DNA of 64,000 bases from Porphyrobacter sp. (GTDB lineage Bacteria > Pseudomonadota > Alphaproteobacteria > Sphingomonadales > Sphingomonadaceae), in contig JAPZUC010000008.1 in assembly GCA_027533455.1 (NCBI GenBank), forward strand, positions 62,001-126,000, read 5' to 3'. Shown piece by piece: positions 28,718-38,106 of this stretch (position 1 is its first letter; each line of letters begins with the position of its first letter). Position numbers and translations under genes: made by a program. A model generated the notes under the pieces. It saw only the letters and a list, made by a program, of their open reading frames with translations, was not told the DNA's origin and searched no databases.

Positions 28718-29272
28718 ATGCCTTACGAACCACCCCCGCACCTTGCCGGCCTGACACTCGCGCAGATCGCCGAGCTGGTCGAGCAGCGCAAGCTTCCCCC
28801 GGTGGAGAGCTGGGCGCCGCAGAAGATCGGCGAGAGCCACATGGTGATCGCCGCCGATGGCACCTGGTTCCACGAGGGCGGCGCGATCCGCCGAGAGGCG
28901 ATGGTGCGCGCCTTTGCCAGTCTGCTCACCCGCGACGAAGCAGGGCATCACTGGCTGGTCACCCCGTTCGAGAAGCTCGCCATCGAAGTTGAGGATGCAG
29001 CTTTCATCGCCACGGATTGCGTGCGGACCGAGGGTGCTCTGGCGTTCCGGCTCAATACCGACGATCTGGTGATCGCAGGCCCCGACCACGCCTTGCGCAC
29101 GGCGGGCACGGCCGAGGAACCCGCGCTCTACCTCCACGTCCGCAACGGATGCGAGGCGCGCCTCAACCGCTCGACCTGGGCACAGCTGGCCGAGATCGCG
29201 CTGGCCGAAGGCGCCGAGGAGAACGGCTGGCAGGTCTCCAGCCAGGGCGCGAATTTCCGCCTGCTGCCATGA
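28718..29272 (+). CDS. DUF1285 domain-containing protein
   Basis: 184-residue cytoplasmic protein matching DUF1285, a family conserved in alphaproteobacteria with no established function. Seen features are IGESHMVIAADGTWFHEGGAIRREAMVRAFASLL, a two-strand motif repeated later with HHWLVTPFEKLAIEVEDAAF, and the C-terminal LSSQGANFRL-like strand (here VSSQGANFRLLP). A GAGG ribosome site precedes the ATG. The stop overlaps the start of the Nudix gene (ATGA), and the CCA-adding enzyme gene follows; this gene order (DUF1285, Nudix, CCA) is common in the class. Confidence 0.88.
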   Translation: MPYEPPPHLAGLTLAQIAELVEQRKLPPVESWAPQKIGESHMVIAADGTWFHEGGAIRREAMVRAFASLLTRDEAGHHWLVTPFEKLAIEVEDAAFIATDCVRTEGALAFRLNTDDLVIAGPDHALRTAGTAEEPALYLHVRNGCEARLNRSTWAQLAEIALAEGAEENGWQVSSQGANFRLLP

Positions 29273-29877
29273 GCATCTTCGCCCCCCTCGCCCGCGCCTT
29301 TGAAGCTGGCCACGCGCGGGATATTCCCGATCTGATGAGCGATGCACATTTCGCACAGGATGGCCGCGCCACGCCGGCTGCCGTGCTGATCGCGATCACT
29401 GACGTCGCCCACGATCCGCAGGTTATCCTCACCCAGCGTCCCCGCGCGATGCGGGACCATCCTGGGCAGGTAGCCTTTCCCGGCGGCAAGATCGACCCGG
29501 GCGAGGATGCCGTGATTGCTGCCCTGCGCGAGGCCGAGGAGGAGCTTGCCCTCCCCCGCGATGCGGTGCGGGTGATCGGCACCAGCGACATCTACCACAC
29601 CGGCACCGGCTTTCTGGTAACGCCGGTGGTGGGCGTCGTGCCGCCCGGCCTGCCGCTTGTCCCCAACCCCACCGAGGTCGAGGCGTGGTTCGAAGCCCCG
29701 CTTTCGATGCTGCTCGATCCGGCCAGCTGGACCGCCAACGAGGTGTTCTGGCGCGGGGCGAACCGCCGCTATCTCGAACTTGACTGGCAGGGCTTCCGCA
29801 TCTGGGGCGTCACGGCGGCGATCATCGCCAACCTGTCGCGGCGGATCGCGTGGGAGGATCTCAGCGATGCTGCATGA
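29269..29877 (+). CDS. CoA pyrophosphatase-type Nudix hydrolase
   Basis: 202-residue Nudix hydrolase expected to cleave CoA or related nucleotides to 3',5'-ADP and phosphopantetheine. The Nudix box is GGKIDPGEDAVIAALREAEEELAL (about residues 66-90), preceded by the CoA-type motif LTQRPRAMRDHPGQVAFPGG. RYLELDWQGFRIWGVTAAIIANL closes the fold. ATG at 29269 overlaps the DUF1285 stop, and the 3' end overlaps the next gene by 11 bases, so the three are coupled. It is of the CoaX-unrelated, NUDT7-like type. Confidence 0.9.
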   Translation: MSIFAPLARAFEAGHARDIPDLMSDAHFAQDGRATPAAVLIAITDVAHDPQVILTQRPRAMRDHPGQVAFPGGKIDPGEDAVIAALREAEEELALPRDAVRVIGTSDIYHTGTGFLVTPVVGVVPPGLPLVPNPTEVEAWFEAPLSMLLDPASWTANEVFWRGANRRYLELDWQGFRIWGVTAAIIANLSRRIAWEDLSDAA

Positions 29878-31051
29878 TCTGGCCGAGGCTGACTGGACAA
29901 AGCGCGAAGGCTTGATTGCGCTGAGGGCGGCGCTTGGCGCGGAGAATATCCGCTGGGTCGGCGGCGCGGTGCGCGACGGGCTGCTGGGCGTTGCGGTCGC
30001 CGATGTCGACTGCGCCACGAAGCTCATGCCCGCCGATGTGATCGCCGCCTGCGGGCGCGCGGGGATCCGCACCGTGCCGACGGGAATCGACCACGGCACT
30101 ATCACTGCGATCCTCAAGGACGGGCCGGTTGAGGTCACGACCTTGCGCCGCGATGTCGCCACCGATGGCCGGCGCGCGACCATCGCCTTTGCGCAGGACT
30201 GGCCGCAGGATGCCGCCCGGCGCGATTTCACCATCAACGCGCTCTATGCCCATCCCGAAACGCTCGAGATTGCCGACTGGTTCGGTGGCCGCGAGGACCT
30301 TGAAGCAGGCCGGGTGCGCTTCATAGGAGACGCGCGTCAGCGGATCGCCGAGGATCACCTGCGCATCCTGCGCTATTACCGCTTCCAGACCCGCTTCGGC
30401 GCCGCGCTCGACGAGGTGGCTGAAGACGCGTGCGCCGATCTGGCGCACACGCTGAAGGGTCTGAGCCGGGAGCGGATCGCGTCCGAGTTGCTGGCGCTGC
30501 TCGCCCTGCCCGATCCGCACACCACCATCGCGCGCATGCGCCAGCGCGGTGTGCTGCCCGTCATTCTGCCCGAAGCCTGCCCGCCGCAGGTGGCCGCGCT
30601 TTCCCGCCTGATTGCCGCGGAGAGCGTGCAAGGCATCGCTCCCGATCCCGTCCGCCGGCTTGCCGCGCTGCTGCCGCCCTCGCCCGAGATTGCCGAAACG
30701 GTCGCGGCCCGGTTGCGGCTGTCCAAAGCCCAGAGGGGCAGGCTCGTTGCCGCGGCCGAACGCGGGCCCGACGATGCTGCCAACCCGAAAGCCCTTGCCT
30801 ATCGCATAACGCCGCCTGCCGCGATCGACCGCCTGCTGCTGGGCGGCGGCGACGCGCGCGCTCTGGCGGGGTGGAGCCTTCCGGTCTTCCCCCTCAAAGG
30901 GGGCGCGATCGTCGCGCGCGGGGTCACCGCTGGTCCCGCAGTCGCGCGCGTGCTCCAGTCGGTAGAGGCGCGCTGGGTGGCCGAGGGCTTCCCTGATCCG
31001 GCTCGGATCGATGCGCTGCTGACCGAGGAACTGGCGCGGATCGCGCCTTGA
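29867..31051 (+). CDS. CCA tRNA nucleotidyltransferase
   Basis: 394-residue class II polymerase-beta-type nucleotidyltransferase that adds or repairs the 3' CCA end of tRNA. Present are the RWVGGAVRDGLLG motif, the catalytic DVDCATKL pair, GTVTAI-like THGTITAI (here DHGTITAILKDGPVEVTTLR), RRDFTINALYAHPE and the RVRFIGDARQRIAEDHLRILRYYRF motif. Some alphaproteobacterial members only add CC or only A; this cannot be judged here. ATG at 29867 follows GGGAGGA. It ends the GNAT-DUF1285-Nudix-CCA run. Confidence 0.93.
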   Translation: MLHDLAEADWTKREGLIALRAALGAENIRWVGGAVRDGLLGVAVADVDCATKLMPADVIAACGRAGIRTVPTGIDHGTITAILKDGPVEVTTLRRDVATDGRRATIAFAQDWPQDAARRDFTINALYAHPETLEIADWFGGREDLEAGRVRFIGDARQRIAEDHLRILRYYRFQTRFGAALDEVAEDACADLAHTLKGLSRERIASELLALLALPDPHTTIARMRQRGVLPVILPEACPPQVAALSRLIAAESVQGIAPDPVRRLAALLPPSPEIAETVAARLRLSKAQRGRLVAAAERGPDDAANPKALAYRITPPAAIDRLLLGGGDARALAGWSLPVFPLKGGAIVARGVTAGPAVARVLQSVEARWVAEGFPDPARIDALLTEELARIAP

Positions 31052-31268
31052 TCGGGCCACAAAGGGCCGAACGGGGCCAAAACCGCGACGGACGCGCCCT
31101 CAGGCGATTGCAGCGCAACACCCACCCAAGTTAGAGACTAGGGCAATATCAGCCACACGGGACTGACGTGACGCCGCCTTCGCGTTGCGCTGCAGTACCC
31201 ATTGGCCCCGCTCTCCGCGTGCCGCCCTTTGGCACCGGGTCCGGGCTGAATGATTTGGGAGTGAACAC

Positions 31269-31793
31269 ATGAATACCCTCCGGCTGGTGCTGCTCGCCGG
31301 CGCCCTCGCGGTTACTCCCGTGGCGGCTCTGGCGCAGGATATCGGCACCACGATCTATGGCAGCGACGGCAAGCCCGTTGGCACCGTGGTCGAGATCAAT
31401 CCGCAGGTGGTGGTGATCGACACCGGACGGCACAAGGCGCCCGTACCTGTCAGCATGATCTATGAAGGCCGCAACGGAAAAAGCGTCAACGCATCAAGGG
31501 CGCTGGTCGACAAGATGATGGAAGAGCGAATTGCTCAGGCCAACGCGGAACGCGACGCCAAGCTGGTGCCGGGGGCGGCGGTTGTGTCCGCGGCCGGGCG
31601 CGCGGTGGGCACGATCAGCGCGGCCGATCTGGCCCGCGATGCGATCATCCTCGACAGTGCGCAAGGCCCGCTGCGGTTCAAGAAAGAACACTTTGCCGTG
31701 ACCACCCAAGGCCAGCTGATGGTGCTCTACAGCCGCGAGCAGATCGCAACCGCCGCTAATGGCGGCAGCGCGGCTACAGGCGCCGGAAGCTAA
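31269..31793 (+). CDS. Secreted protein with two PRC-barrel-like repeats
   Basis: Not recognised as a named gene. The 174-residue protein has a signal peptide (MNTLRLVLLAGALAVTPVAALAQ). Two similar modules follow: GTTIYGSDGKPVGTVVEINPQVVVID (about 26-51) and GAAVVSAAGRAVGTISAADLARDAIIL (about 101-128), each a G-x-x-V-x-x-x-x-G-x-x-V-G-T-I type. That is the pattern of PRC-barrel beta-domains, here periplasmic. A helical charged linker (MMEERIAQANAERDAK) joins them. A GGGAG ribosome site precedes the ATG. It is convergent with parC, the stops being 8 bases apart. Confidence 0.75.
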   Translation: MNTLRLVLLAGALAVTPVAALAQDIGTTIYGSDGKPVGTVVEINPQVVVIDTGRHKAPVPVSMIYEGRNGKSVNASRALVDKMMEERIAQANAERDAKLVPGAAVVSAAGRAVGTISAADLARDAIILDSAQGPLRFKKEHFAVTTQGQLMVLYSREQIATAANGGSAATGAGS

Positions 31794-31800
31794 GGCCGCG

Positions 31801-34110
31801 TCAGCCGAACTTCCCCGACTTGGGGAAGCCCTGCGGCGGCATCCGCCCGGCAGCTCCGCGCGCAACCTTCCACATCCGGATTTCGGTTTCGGTTCGGGTC
31901 CTCTCGCCCGATCCGCCCATCTGCCAGCTGAGCCCGTCCGCCAGCACAAAGGTGGTCGCGTCCGATAGCCCGCCGTCGCGGTAGCGCTGGAGCTGCACAC
32001 CCTGCCCGCGCGACATGACGGGCAGTTCCTCGAGATTGAAGACCACCAGCTTGCGGTTGTCGCCAACAACCGCGACGTGATCATGCGCCTCTCCGATCGG
32101 GCGGATCACTGACAGCTTTGCGCCATCCTTGAGGTTCACCACCTGACGGCCCTTGCGCGTTTCAGCGAGCAGCTCATCGAGCAGCGCGACGAAGCCCTTG
32201 CCGTGGCTTGAAGCGAGCAGCAGCTTGCCCCCCGCCTTGTGCACCATCATCGCGCTGACATTGGCCTCGCTTTCGAGGTCGACCATGGTGCGCACCGGCT
32301 CGCCGAAGCCGCGCGCGCCGGGAAGCTTGTCGCAGCCGAGCGTGTAGAACCGCCCGTCGCTGGCCGCGAGCAGCAGCTTGTCGGTGGTCTGAGCGTGGAG
32401 AATGAATGCGAGGCCGTCGCCTTCTTTGTACTTGAACTCCTGATCCAGCGGCACATGGCCGCTCGCCGCACGGATCCAGCCCTTCTGGCTTAGGATAACA
32501 GTGACGGGCGCCTTCTCGATCATCGCGTCCATGCTGAACACCGCGGTGGGCGCAGCCTCGGCGATCAGCGTGCGGCGGCGGCCCAGCGGGGTATCCTCGG
32601 CGTAATTCTTGCGCAGATTGCGCAGGTCGCGCTTCAGGCGTGTGCGCTGCTTGGCGGGGCTTTCGAGCAGGGCGTTGAGATCGGCCTCTTCGGTGAGCAG
32701 TTCGTCCTGCTCCTTCCTCAGCTGCATCTCCTCAAGCTTGCGCAAGGACCGCAGGCGCATGTTGAGGATCGCCTCGGCCTGCCGGTCGGTCAGCTCGAAT
32801 TCCGCCATCATCACCGGCTTGGGTTCATCCTCGGTGCGGATGATCTCGATCACCCGGTCGAGGTTGAGGAAGGCGATGATGTAGCCGCGCACAAGTTCCA
32901 GCCGGTCCGCAATCTTTTCCAGCCGGTGCTTGGCGCGGCGTTGGAGGATGTCGATCTGGGCGAAGGTCCAGCTTTCGAGCAGTTCCTTCAAACCCATCAC
33001 CATCGGCGTGCGCCCCAGACCGGGCGGCGCGTCGAGCACGTTGAGGTTAAGGCTGAAGCGCGTTTCCAGATCGGTGAGCTTGAACAGGCTCTCCTTCAGC
33101 AGCTCGGGATCGACATTGCGGCTCTTGGGGACGAGCACGATACGGATCGCCTCGTCGCTCTCGTCGCGCACATCTTCGAGGATGGGGAGCTTGCGGTCGG
33201 CAATCGCCTGGGCGATCTGCTCGATCAGCTTGCCCTTGGGCACCTGATAGGGGATTTCCGAGATGACCAGCTGCCACTGGCCGCCGCCCAGCCGCTCGAT
33301 CCCGGCGGCGATATCGGCCTCGTCCTTGGCCTCGGGCGCAAGGAAGCGCCCGCGCAAGCGGAAGGCGCCGCGCCCGGTGCGATAGGCTTCGGCGATCGCG
33401 GCAGGGCTATCGATCACATGACCGCCGGTGGCAAAATCGGGGCCGTGAAACAGCTCCATCAGGCGTTCATGGGTGACCGAGGGGTTATCGATCAGCTCAA
33501 GTGTCGCATCGATGATCTCGGCGACATTGTGGCTGGGAATGGAGGTCGCCATCCCCACCGCGATCCCGCTCGATCCGTTGGCGAGCAGGTTGGGGAACAG
33601 GCCGGGGAAGATCTCGGGCTCGATCTCCTCGCCGTTGTATGTCGGGATGAAATCGATCGTGCCTTCGTCCAGCCCGCTCATCAGTTCCAGCGCGGTACGG
33701 GTCAGGCGGGCTTCGGTGTAGCGGTAGGCCGCCGCGTTATCGCCATCGACATTGCCGAAATTGCCCTGCCCTTCGACCAGCGGATAGCGCAGACTGAAAT
33801 CCTGAGCGAGCCGGACCATCGCGTCATAGACCGACTGGTCGCCGTGCGGGTGATACTTGCCGATGACATCACCGACCACGCGCGCCGATTTCTTGAAGGC
33901 ATCATTGGGGTTCAGCTTAAGCTGCCGCATCGCCCATAGCAGGCGGCGGTGGACCGGCTTCAGCCCGTCCCGCAGATCTGGCAAGCTCCGTGCAGTGATC
34001 GTCGAGAGGGCATAGACCAGATAGCGCTCGGACAGCGCGGCATCGAAGGGCGCATCGACGATCGCATCGAAGCTGTCGTCGGGTTCGTCAGTGGTCACGT
34101 GGTCGGACAT
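31801..34110 (-). CDS. parC: DNA topoisomerase IV subunit A
   Basis: 769-residue breakage-reunion subunit of topoisomerase IV, which unlinks daughter chromosomes. It shows [28 protein letters not shown] at about 30-60, the quinolone-region [14 protein letters not shown], the catalytic Tyr in YRYTEARLT, and a long coiled coil with the [20 protein letters not shown] block. The C-terminal beta-pinwheel (about 520-750) lacks the strict GyrA-box and so marks ParC rather than GyrA. Start ATG at 34110 gives the full N-terminus. It stands alone between convergent and divergent neighbours. Confidence 0.96.
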   Translation of the reverse strand: MSDHVTTDEPDDSFDAIVDAPFDAALSERYLVYALSTITARSLPDLRDGLKPVHRRLLWAMRQLKLNPNDAFKKSARVVGDVIGKYHPHGDQSVYDAMVRLAQDFSLRYPLVEGQGNFGNVDGDNAAAYRYTEARLTRTALELMSGLDEGTIDFIPTYNGEEIEPEIFPGLFPNLLANGSSGIAVGMATSIPSHNVAEIIDATLELIDNPSVTHERLMELFHGPDFATGGHVIDSPAAIAEAYRTGRGAFRLRGRFLAPEAKDEADIAAGIERLGGGQWQLVISEIPYQVPKGKLIEQIAQAIADRKLPILEDVRDESDEAIRIVLVPKSRNVDPELLKESLFKLTDLETRFSLNLNVLDAPPGLGRTPMVMGLKELLESWTFAQIDILQRRAKHRLEKIADRLELVRGYIIAFLNLDRVIEIIRTEDEPKPVMMAEFELTDRQAEAILNMRLRSLRKLEEMQLRKEQDELLTEEADLNALLESPAKQRTRLKRDLRNLRKNYAEDTPLGRRRTLIAEAAPTAVFSMDAMIEKAPVTVILSQKGWIRAASGHVPLDQEFKYKEGDGLAFILHAQTTDKLLLAASDGRFYTLGCDKLPGARGFGEPVRTMVDLESEANVSAMMVHKAGGKLLLASSHGKGFVALLDELLAETRKGRQVVNLKDGAKLSVIRPIGEAHDHVAVVGDNRKLVVFNLEELPVMSRGQGVQLQRYRDGGLSDATTFVLADGLSWQMGGSGERTRTETEIRMWKVARGAAGRMPPQGFPKSGKFG

Positions 34111-34262
34111 TCCCCCCGTCTAGCAACCCGCGCGCAAGCGAGGGAGAGGGGTTTCCACAGGGAAAGCAATCCACCGCATGGGCGTGCCGCCCTGGCTTGA
34201 GCGGAGGAACCGGCACGCACAAGCGCCGGTAAGGGCATGATAGCCCCTACCAGGAGACCACC

Positions 34263-34805
34263 ATGCAGCGCATCCTCATCATCGCCACCGACGGGTTCGA
34301 ACAGTCCGAACTGATGGAACCCAAGCGCCTGCTTGAAGAAGCAGGAGCCGAGGTCACCGTCGCCAGTCTCAAGCCGGGAAACATCCGGGGCTGGGACCAG
34401 AAGGACTGGGGCGAGAGCGTGTTGGTCGATTGCGTCATAGGTGACGTGTCGGTCGAGGACTATGATGCGCTGCTACTGCCGGGTGGGCAGATGAACCCCG
34501 ATATCCTGCGCACCGAACACGAGGTTATCGAAATTGTGCGCGAATTCGACGCGACCGGAAAGCCGATCGCGGCGATCTGCCACGCCCCCTGGCTGCTGGC
34601 CGAGGCCGACCTTATCGAGGGGCGCACGGTCACCGGCTGGCCCTCGATCCGCACCGATCTTGCCAATGCCGGGGCCGCGGTGGTGGACGAGGAAGTGGTG
34701 GTCGATGGCAACTTCATCACCAGCCGCAAACCGGGCGATATCCCCGCCTTTACCGGGGCGCTGATGGCCGCGCTCAATATGGAAAGCCTTGAAGAACGAG
34801 CGTAA
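34263..34805 (+). CDS. DJ-1/PfpI family protein (deglycase/protease-like)
   Basis: 180-residue protein of the PfpI/YhbO branch. It has the nucleophile elbow AAICHAPWLLAEA with catalytic Cys (about residue 103) and His next to it, a conserved Glu near the start (DGFEQSELMEPKRLL), and DYDALLLPGGQMNPD. Relatives act as stress-linked deglycases or glyoxalases; peptidase activity is disputed. An AGGAG ribosome site lies 7 bases before the ATG. It is divergent from parC and convergent with the ferredoxin gene (8 bases between stops). Confidence 0.9.
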   Translation: MQRILIIATDGFEQSELMEPKRLLEEAGAEVTVASLKPGNIRGWDQKDWGESVLVDCVIGDVSVEDYDALLLPGGQMNPDILRTEHEVIEIVREFDATGKPIAAICHAPWLLAEADLIEGRTVTGWPSIRTDLANAGAAVVDEEVVVDGNFITSRKPGDIPAFTGALMAALNMESLEERA

Positions 34806-34813
34806 TCTGGGCG

Positions 34814-35149
34814 CTACATTTTCCGTGCATCGCTGCTGTTGGCGGGCACGGTGACGGTCAGGCCGTCCATCTGCTCGGTCAGCTCGATCTGGCACGAAAG
34901 TCGCGAGGTGCGCCGCGCTCCGGCGGCGAAGTCGAGCATGTCCTCCTCCTCTTCGGAGGCCGGGGGCAGGCGGTCGAACCACTCTGCGGCGACGATCACG
35001 TGGCAGGTGGAACAAGCCATCTGCCCCTCGCAGGTGCCCTCCAGCGGAAGCCCCGCCGCCTGCCCTGCGCGCAGCATATTTTCGCCATTTTCTGCAACCG
35101 TTTCAACCGCTTTGCCGCGCGGGTCGATGAAAGTGACGGTAATGCTCAC
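34814..35149 (-). CDS. 2Fe-2S ferredoxin (adrenodoxin-like)
   Basis: 111-residue electron carrier with ligands Cys40, Cys46, Cys49 and Cys86 in the C-x5-C-x2-C...C pattern of adrenodoxin/Fdx proteins (GTCEGQMACSTCHV and RLSCQIEL), with the acidic stretch ASEEEEDMLDF between. GTG at 35149 is taken as start because it makes a GTGA overlap with the upstream cysteine desulfurase gene's stop. Together they suggest an iron-sulfur cluster assembly role like that of IscS/Fdx, rather than service to a P450. Confidence 0.93.
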   Translation of the reverse strand: MSITVTFIDPRGKAVETVAENGENMLRAGQAAGLPLEGTCEGQMACSTCHVIVAAEWFDRLPPASEEEEDMLDFAAGARRTSRLSCQIELTEQMDGLTVTVPANSSDARKM

Positions 35150-36243
35150 AGGCCCTGCTCCTTCGCGGCGGCGTTCAACATGCCGGCGGCAGATTCCAGA
35201 TCCGCTGCCGTCGTATAGCGTCCGAATCCGAGGCGGATAGAGGACTTTGCGTCGGTGTCGGACAGCCCGATAGCGCGCAGCACGTGGCTGGGTCGGCCCG
35301 ACCCGCTGGCACACGCGCTTCCGGCGGAGAACATGATCTGGCGGCAGTCGCTCATCAACCTTGCCACATCCAGTCCTTCTCTCCGGATGTTGAGATTGCC
35401 GTGCCAGCGGTGCTCCGCGCTGCCGTTCAGCGCCCACCCCGCGAACAGAGCCCGGCCCACGTTGCACAAATGTTCCACGTGAAAAATTTGCGCCTCCATG
35501 CCCTCGGCAGCGAGGCGCGAGGCCGCCCCGAACCCGGCGCAAAGGGCGGGCGAGAGGGTACCTGAGCGCAGCGAAGCCTCCTGACCGCCGCCATGAACGA
35601 GGGGCTGGAGCGTGGCATCGGACGTCATCCAAAGCGCCCCCACTCCCTTCGGACCGTGAATTTTGTGCGCCGAAACGGCCACGAAGTCGGGCCTAAAGGT
35701 GGTCAGGGGCAGTCTACCGAAGGCCTGGACGGCATCGACCAGCACTCTGGCACCGGCCTGCCGCGCGATGGCAATCGCCTCGGCGACCGGGTGCACCACG
35801 CCGATCTCGTTATTGACCGCCATGATCGCGACCAGCCCCGCCTGCGGCGTGAGCGCGGCCTGGAGCGCATCCAGATTGGCGCGGCCATCGGGCAGGACGG
35901 GCAGCACTGTGAAGCGCCGCCCCTGCGCCTCGATGGCGCGCCGGCAGTCGAGCACCGCGGCGTGCTCGGTGGCGAAGGTGAAGACATCGCCCTGCGTGCC
36001 GAGCAGGACCGTATTGAGCGCCTCGGTCGCGCCGCTGGTAAAGATGGTCTGGCCCCCTGCTGGCATCAGCGCCGCGACATTCTCGCGCGCGGCCTCCACC
36101 GCAGCGGCGGCCATGCGCCCCATACGGTGGGAGCTGTGGGGATTGCCGAAAGTGTCGCTCTCTGGCCCGCCCAGCCAGCGCAGCATTGCCTCACGCGCTT
36201 CGGGCGCGAGCGGAGTTGTGGCCTGATAGTCGAGGTAGATCAT
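35146..36243 (-). CDS. Cysteine desulfurase (NifS/IscS-like), copy 2 of a tandem pair
   Basis: 365-residue PLP enzyme that takes sulfur from cysteine. The opening MIYLDYQATTPLAPEAREAML and the FGNPHSSHRMGR motif are typical. PLP Lys lies in VSAHKIHGPKGVGAL (about 200-214), and the persulfide Cys in GSACASGSGRPSHVLRAIG. It overlaps the downstream ferredoxin gene and lies downstream of another, shorter cysteine desulfurase. A parS-like sequence is embedded in codons for FHVEH. The start ATG at 36243 lies just after a palindromic repeat. Confidence 0.93.
   Translation of the reverse strand: MIYLDYQATTPLAPEAREAMLRWLGGPESDTFGNPHSSHRMGRMAAAAVEAARENVAALMPAGGQTIFTSGATEALNTVLLGTQGDVFTFATEHAAVLDCRRAIEAQGRRFTVLPVLPDGRANLDALQAALTPQAGLVAIMAVNNEIGVVHPVAEAIAIARQAGARVLVDAVQAFGRLPLTTFRPDFVAVSAHKIHGPKGVGALWMTSDATLQPLVHGGGQEASLRSGTLSPALCAGFGAASRLAAEGMEAQIFHVEHLCNVGRALFAGWALNGSAEHRWHGNLNIRREGLDVARLMSDCRQIMFSAGSACASGSGRPSHVLRAIGLSDTDAKSSIRLGFGRYTTAADLESAAGMLNAAAKEQGL
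35471..35486. promoter_or_regulatory. parS-like sequence inside the cysteine desulfurase gene
   Basis: TGTTCCACGTGAAAAA matches the parS consensus TGTTNCACGTGAAACA at 15 of 16 positions, with one mismatch near its 3' end. It lies within codons for IFHVEHL on the minus strand and 12.4 kb from the perfect site at 23043. ParB tolerates some mismatches, so weak binding is plausible. Confidence 0.5.
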
Positions 36244-36262
36244 GGGGTTATGATTTCATCTT

Positions 36263-36348
36263 CGTCTTCCCGGGCTTGACCCGGAATCCCGCTGTCTTCG
36301 TTCCAGCCAGCAAGAAAAGCGGGGCCCCGGATCAAGTCCGGGGAGACG
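36263..36348. repeat. REP-like palindromic intergenic element
   Basis: Two 31-base arms (36263-36293 and 36318-36348) are imperfect inverted complements, most differences being C/T that still pair in RNA. Each arm holds the motif CCCCGGATCAAGTCCGGGG or a variant. A lone copy of that motif recurs at 53988. It occupies nearly the whole gap between the two cysteine desulfurase genes. Confidence 0.75.
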
Positions 36349-36355
36349 AATGGGG

Positions 36356-37360
36356 TCAGCATAGCGAAGCCCAGACTTCCGCAAACCGCTCCAAGTCCTC
36401 AGGCGTGGTGTTCCAGCCGAGGCTCACCCGGATCGTCCTTGCCGCTACGTCATCTGCCACCCCGAAGGCATCCAGCACGCGGCTTTTCTTGAGCGTGCCG
36501 GACGAACAGGCGCTCCCCGCCGAGACAGCAAAGCCCATGGCATCGAGGCGGATTAGGAGGGCCTGCGCGCTGATGCTCGGGTGTGTCAGCGCGAGGATAT
36601 AGTCGACCTGCTCCCCGATCGTCAGGCGCTGGCTGGCGAGCCTTTCGGCAAACGCCGCGCGCTCCTGGGGCGAGGTCGCCCAACCGCCCGCCTCAAGCGC
36701 TGCCGCCATGCCGAGCGCACCCGGCAGGTTCTCGGTCCCCTGCCGATAGCCGCGCTCGTGACCACCGACCGGTTCGAGCAGATTGAAGTCCCGGACCAAC
36801 AGCGCCCCGACTCCAATCGGCCCGCCGAACTTGTGCGCCGAGATAACCAGCATATCGGCAGAGGGCAAAGCCAGCTTGCCGGCGCTCTGCGCGCAGTCGG
36901 AAAGCAGCAAGGCGCCCGCATCGCCAAGGGTCACCGCCATCTCGCTGACCGGATTGATCGTGCCGGTCTCGGAATTGACGTGCTGGATGGCAAGCAGCGT
37001 ATCAGAGCCAATCGGATCTTCGCCAGAGAAGATCGTCGCATCCGGCGCAGCCCGGAACACTGCATCATGCTCCACCGCGCTGACGATCCGGCGCTCCACC
37101 TTCGCCCGGTTGAGCGCGATCCACAGCGCCTCGCTCGCCCCGCTGGTGAAGATGACTTCACCGCTCCACCCCAGCGCACGTTTGATCCGCTCGCGCGCAT
37201 CCTCCAGCGCGGCCCGCGCCTTGCGGCCTTCCGCGTGGGGGCTGGAGGGGTTTGCCCAGATGGCAAAACCCTCTTCCATCGCCGCCTTAGCCTGGGAGCG
37301 CAGGGGCGAGGTGGCAGCATGATCAAGATAGATGCGGCCTGAAATGGCGGGATTCCTCAC
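36356..37360 (-). CDS. Cysteine desulfurase-like protein, copy 1 of a tandem pair
   Basis: 334-residue class V aminotransferase-fold PLP enzyme. It reads RIYLDHAATSPLRSQAKAAM, the contracted NPSSPHAEGRKARAAL, FTSGASEALWIALN, PLP Lys in VISAHKFGGPIGVGALLV, and persulfide Cys in GSACSSGTLKKSRVLDAFG. The family is clear, but it is shorter than IscS and only distantly like its neighbour, so they are diverged paralogues. GTG at 37360 gives the family N-terminus; the ribosome site is poor and an ATG 26 codons upstream is an alternative that nearly abuts the divergent hydrolase gene. A palindromic repeat lies between the two genes. Confidence 0.88.
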   Translation of the reverse strand: MRNPAISGRIYLDHAATSPLRSQAKAAMEEGFAIWANPSSPHAEGRKARAALEDARERIKRALGWSGEVIFTSGASEALWIALNRAKVERRIVSAVEHDAVFRAAPDATIFSGEDPIGSDTLLAIQHVNSETGTINPVSEMAVTLGDAGALLLSDCAQSAGKLALPSADMLVISAHKFGGPIGVGALLVRDFNLLEPVGGHERGYRQGTENLPGALGMAAALEAGGWATSPQERAAFAERLASQRLTIGEQVDYILALTHPSISAQALLIRLDAMGFAVSAGSACSSGTLKKSRVLDAFGVADDVAARTIRVSLGWNTTPEDLERFAEVWASLC

Positions 37361-37449
37361 AATAATTGCGATTTTCGCGGGTGACCCTATATAGGCGGCG
37401 CAATTCCGGCGCCACCCGGCGCGGCACACGCATTTCATAAGGTCCAGCG

Positions 37450-38106
37450 ATGCCCTCTGTCATCTTCCCCGGCCCCGAAGGTCGTCTCGAAGGCCGTTTC
37501 TCCCCGCCCCCGCGCCCGCGTGCGCCGGTGGCGATGATCCTGCACCCGCACCCCGAGGGCGGCGGCACGATGAACGACCGGATCGTGCAGCGGCTGTACA
37601 AGACCTTTGCCGACCGCGGCTTCGCCACGCTGCGCTTCAACTTCCGCGGCGTGGGCCGCTCGCAGGGGTCGTTTGACAGCGGCATCGGCGAGCTTTCCGA
37701 TGCGGCAAGCGCGCTCGACTGGGTGCAGTCGATCCACCCCGAGGCGCAGAGCACCTGGATCGCGGGCTACAGCTTCGGCGCATTGATCGGCATGCAGCTG
37801 CTGATGCGCCGCCCCGAAGTGCGCGGCTTCATCTCGGTCGCGCCGCCGGCCAACATGTACGACTTCAGCTTCCTCGCCCCCTGCCCCGCCAGCGGCATCT
37901 TCGTGCAGGGCGCAGCCGACACGGTTGTGCAGCCCAATGCGGTGCAGAAGCTGGTCGACAAGCTGCGCACCCAGAAGCACATCACCATCCACCACGAGGA
38001 AATTCCGCGCGCGAACCATTTCTTCGAGAACGAGATGGATGACCTGATGCGCTCGGTGGACAATTATCTCGATTTCCGCCTCAGCCCGGACTGCCCGATC
38101 AAGTAA
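37450..38106 (+). CDS. Small alpha/beta hydrolase
   Basis: 218-residue cytoplasmic alpha/beta hydrolase. Family motifs are MILHPHPEGGGTMNDRIVQRL (oxyanion and cap), FNFRGVGRSQGSFDSG, nucleophile elbow AGYSFGALIG, acid in VQGAADTVVQPN and His near PRANHFFENEMDDL. The family is widespread in proteobacteria, often beside iron-sulfur genes in this class, with no assigned substrate. The ATG follows AAGGTCC. It is divergent from the cysteine desulfurase gene across about 90 bases. Confidence 0.88.
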   Translation: MPSVIFPGPEGRLEGRFSPPPRPRAPVAMILHPHPEGGGTMNDRIVQRLYKTFADRGFATLRFNFRGVGRSQGSFDSGIGELSDAASALDWVQSIHPEAQSTWIAGYSFGALIGMQLLMRRPEVRGFISVAPPANMYDFSFLAPCPASGIFVQGAADTVVQPNAVQKLVDKLRTQKHITIHHEEIPRANHFFENEMDDLMRSVDNYLDFRLSPDCPIK

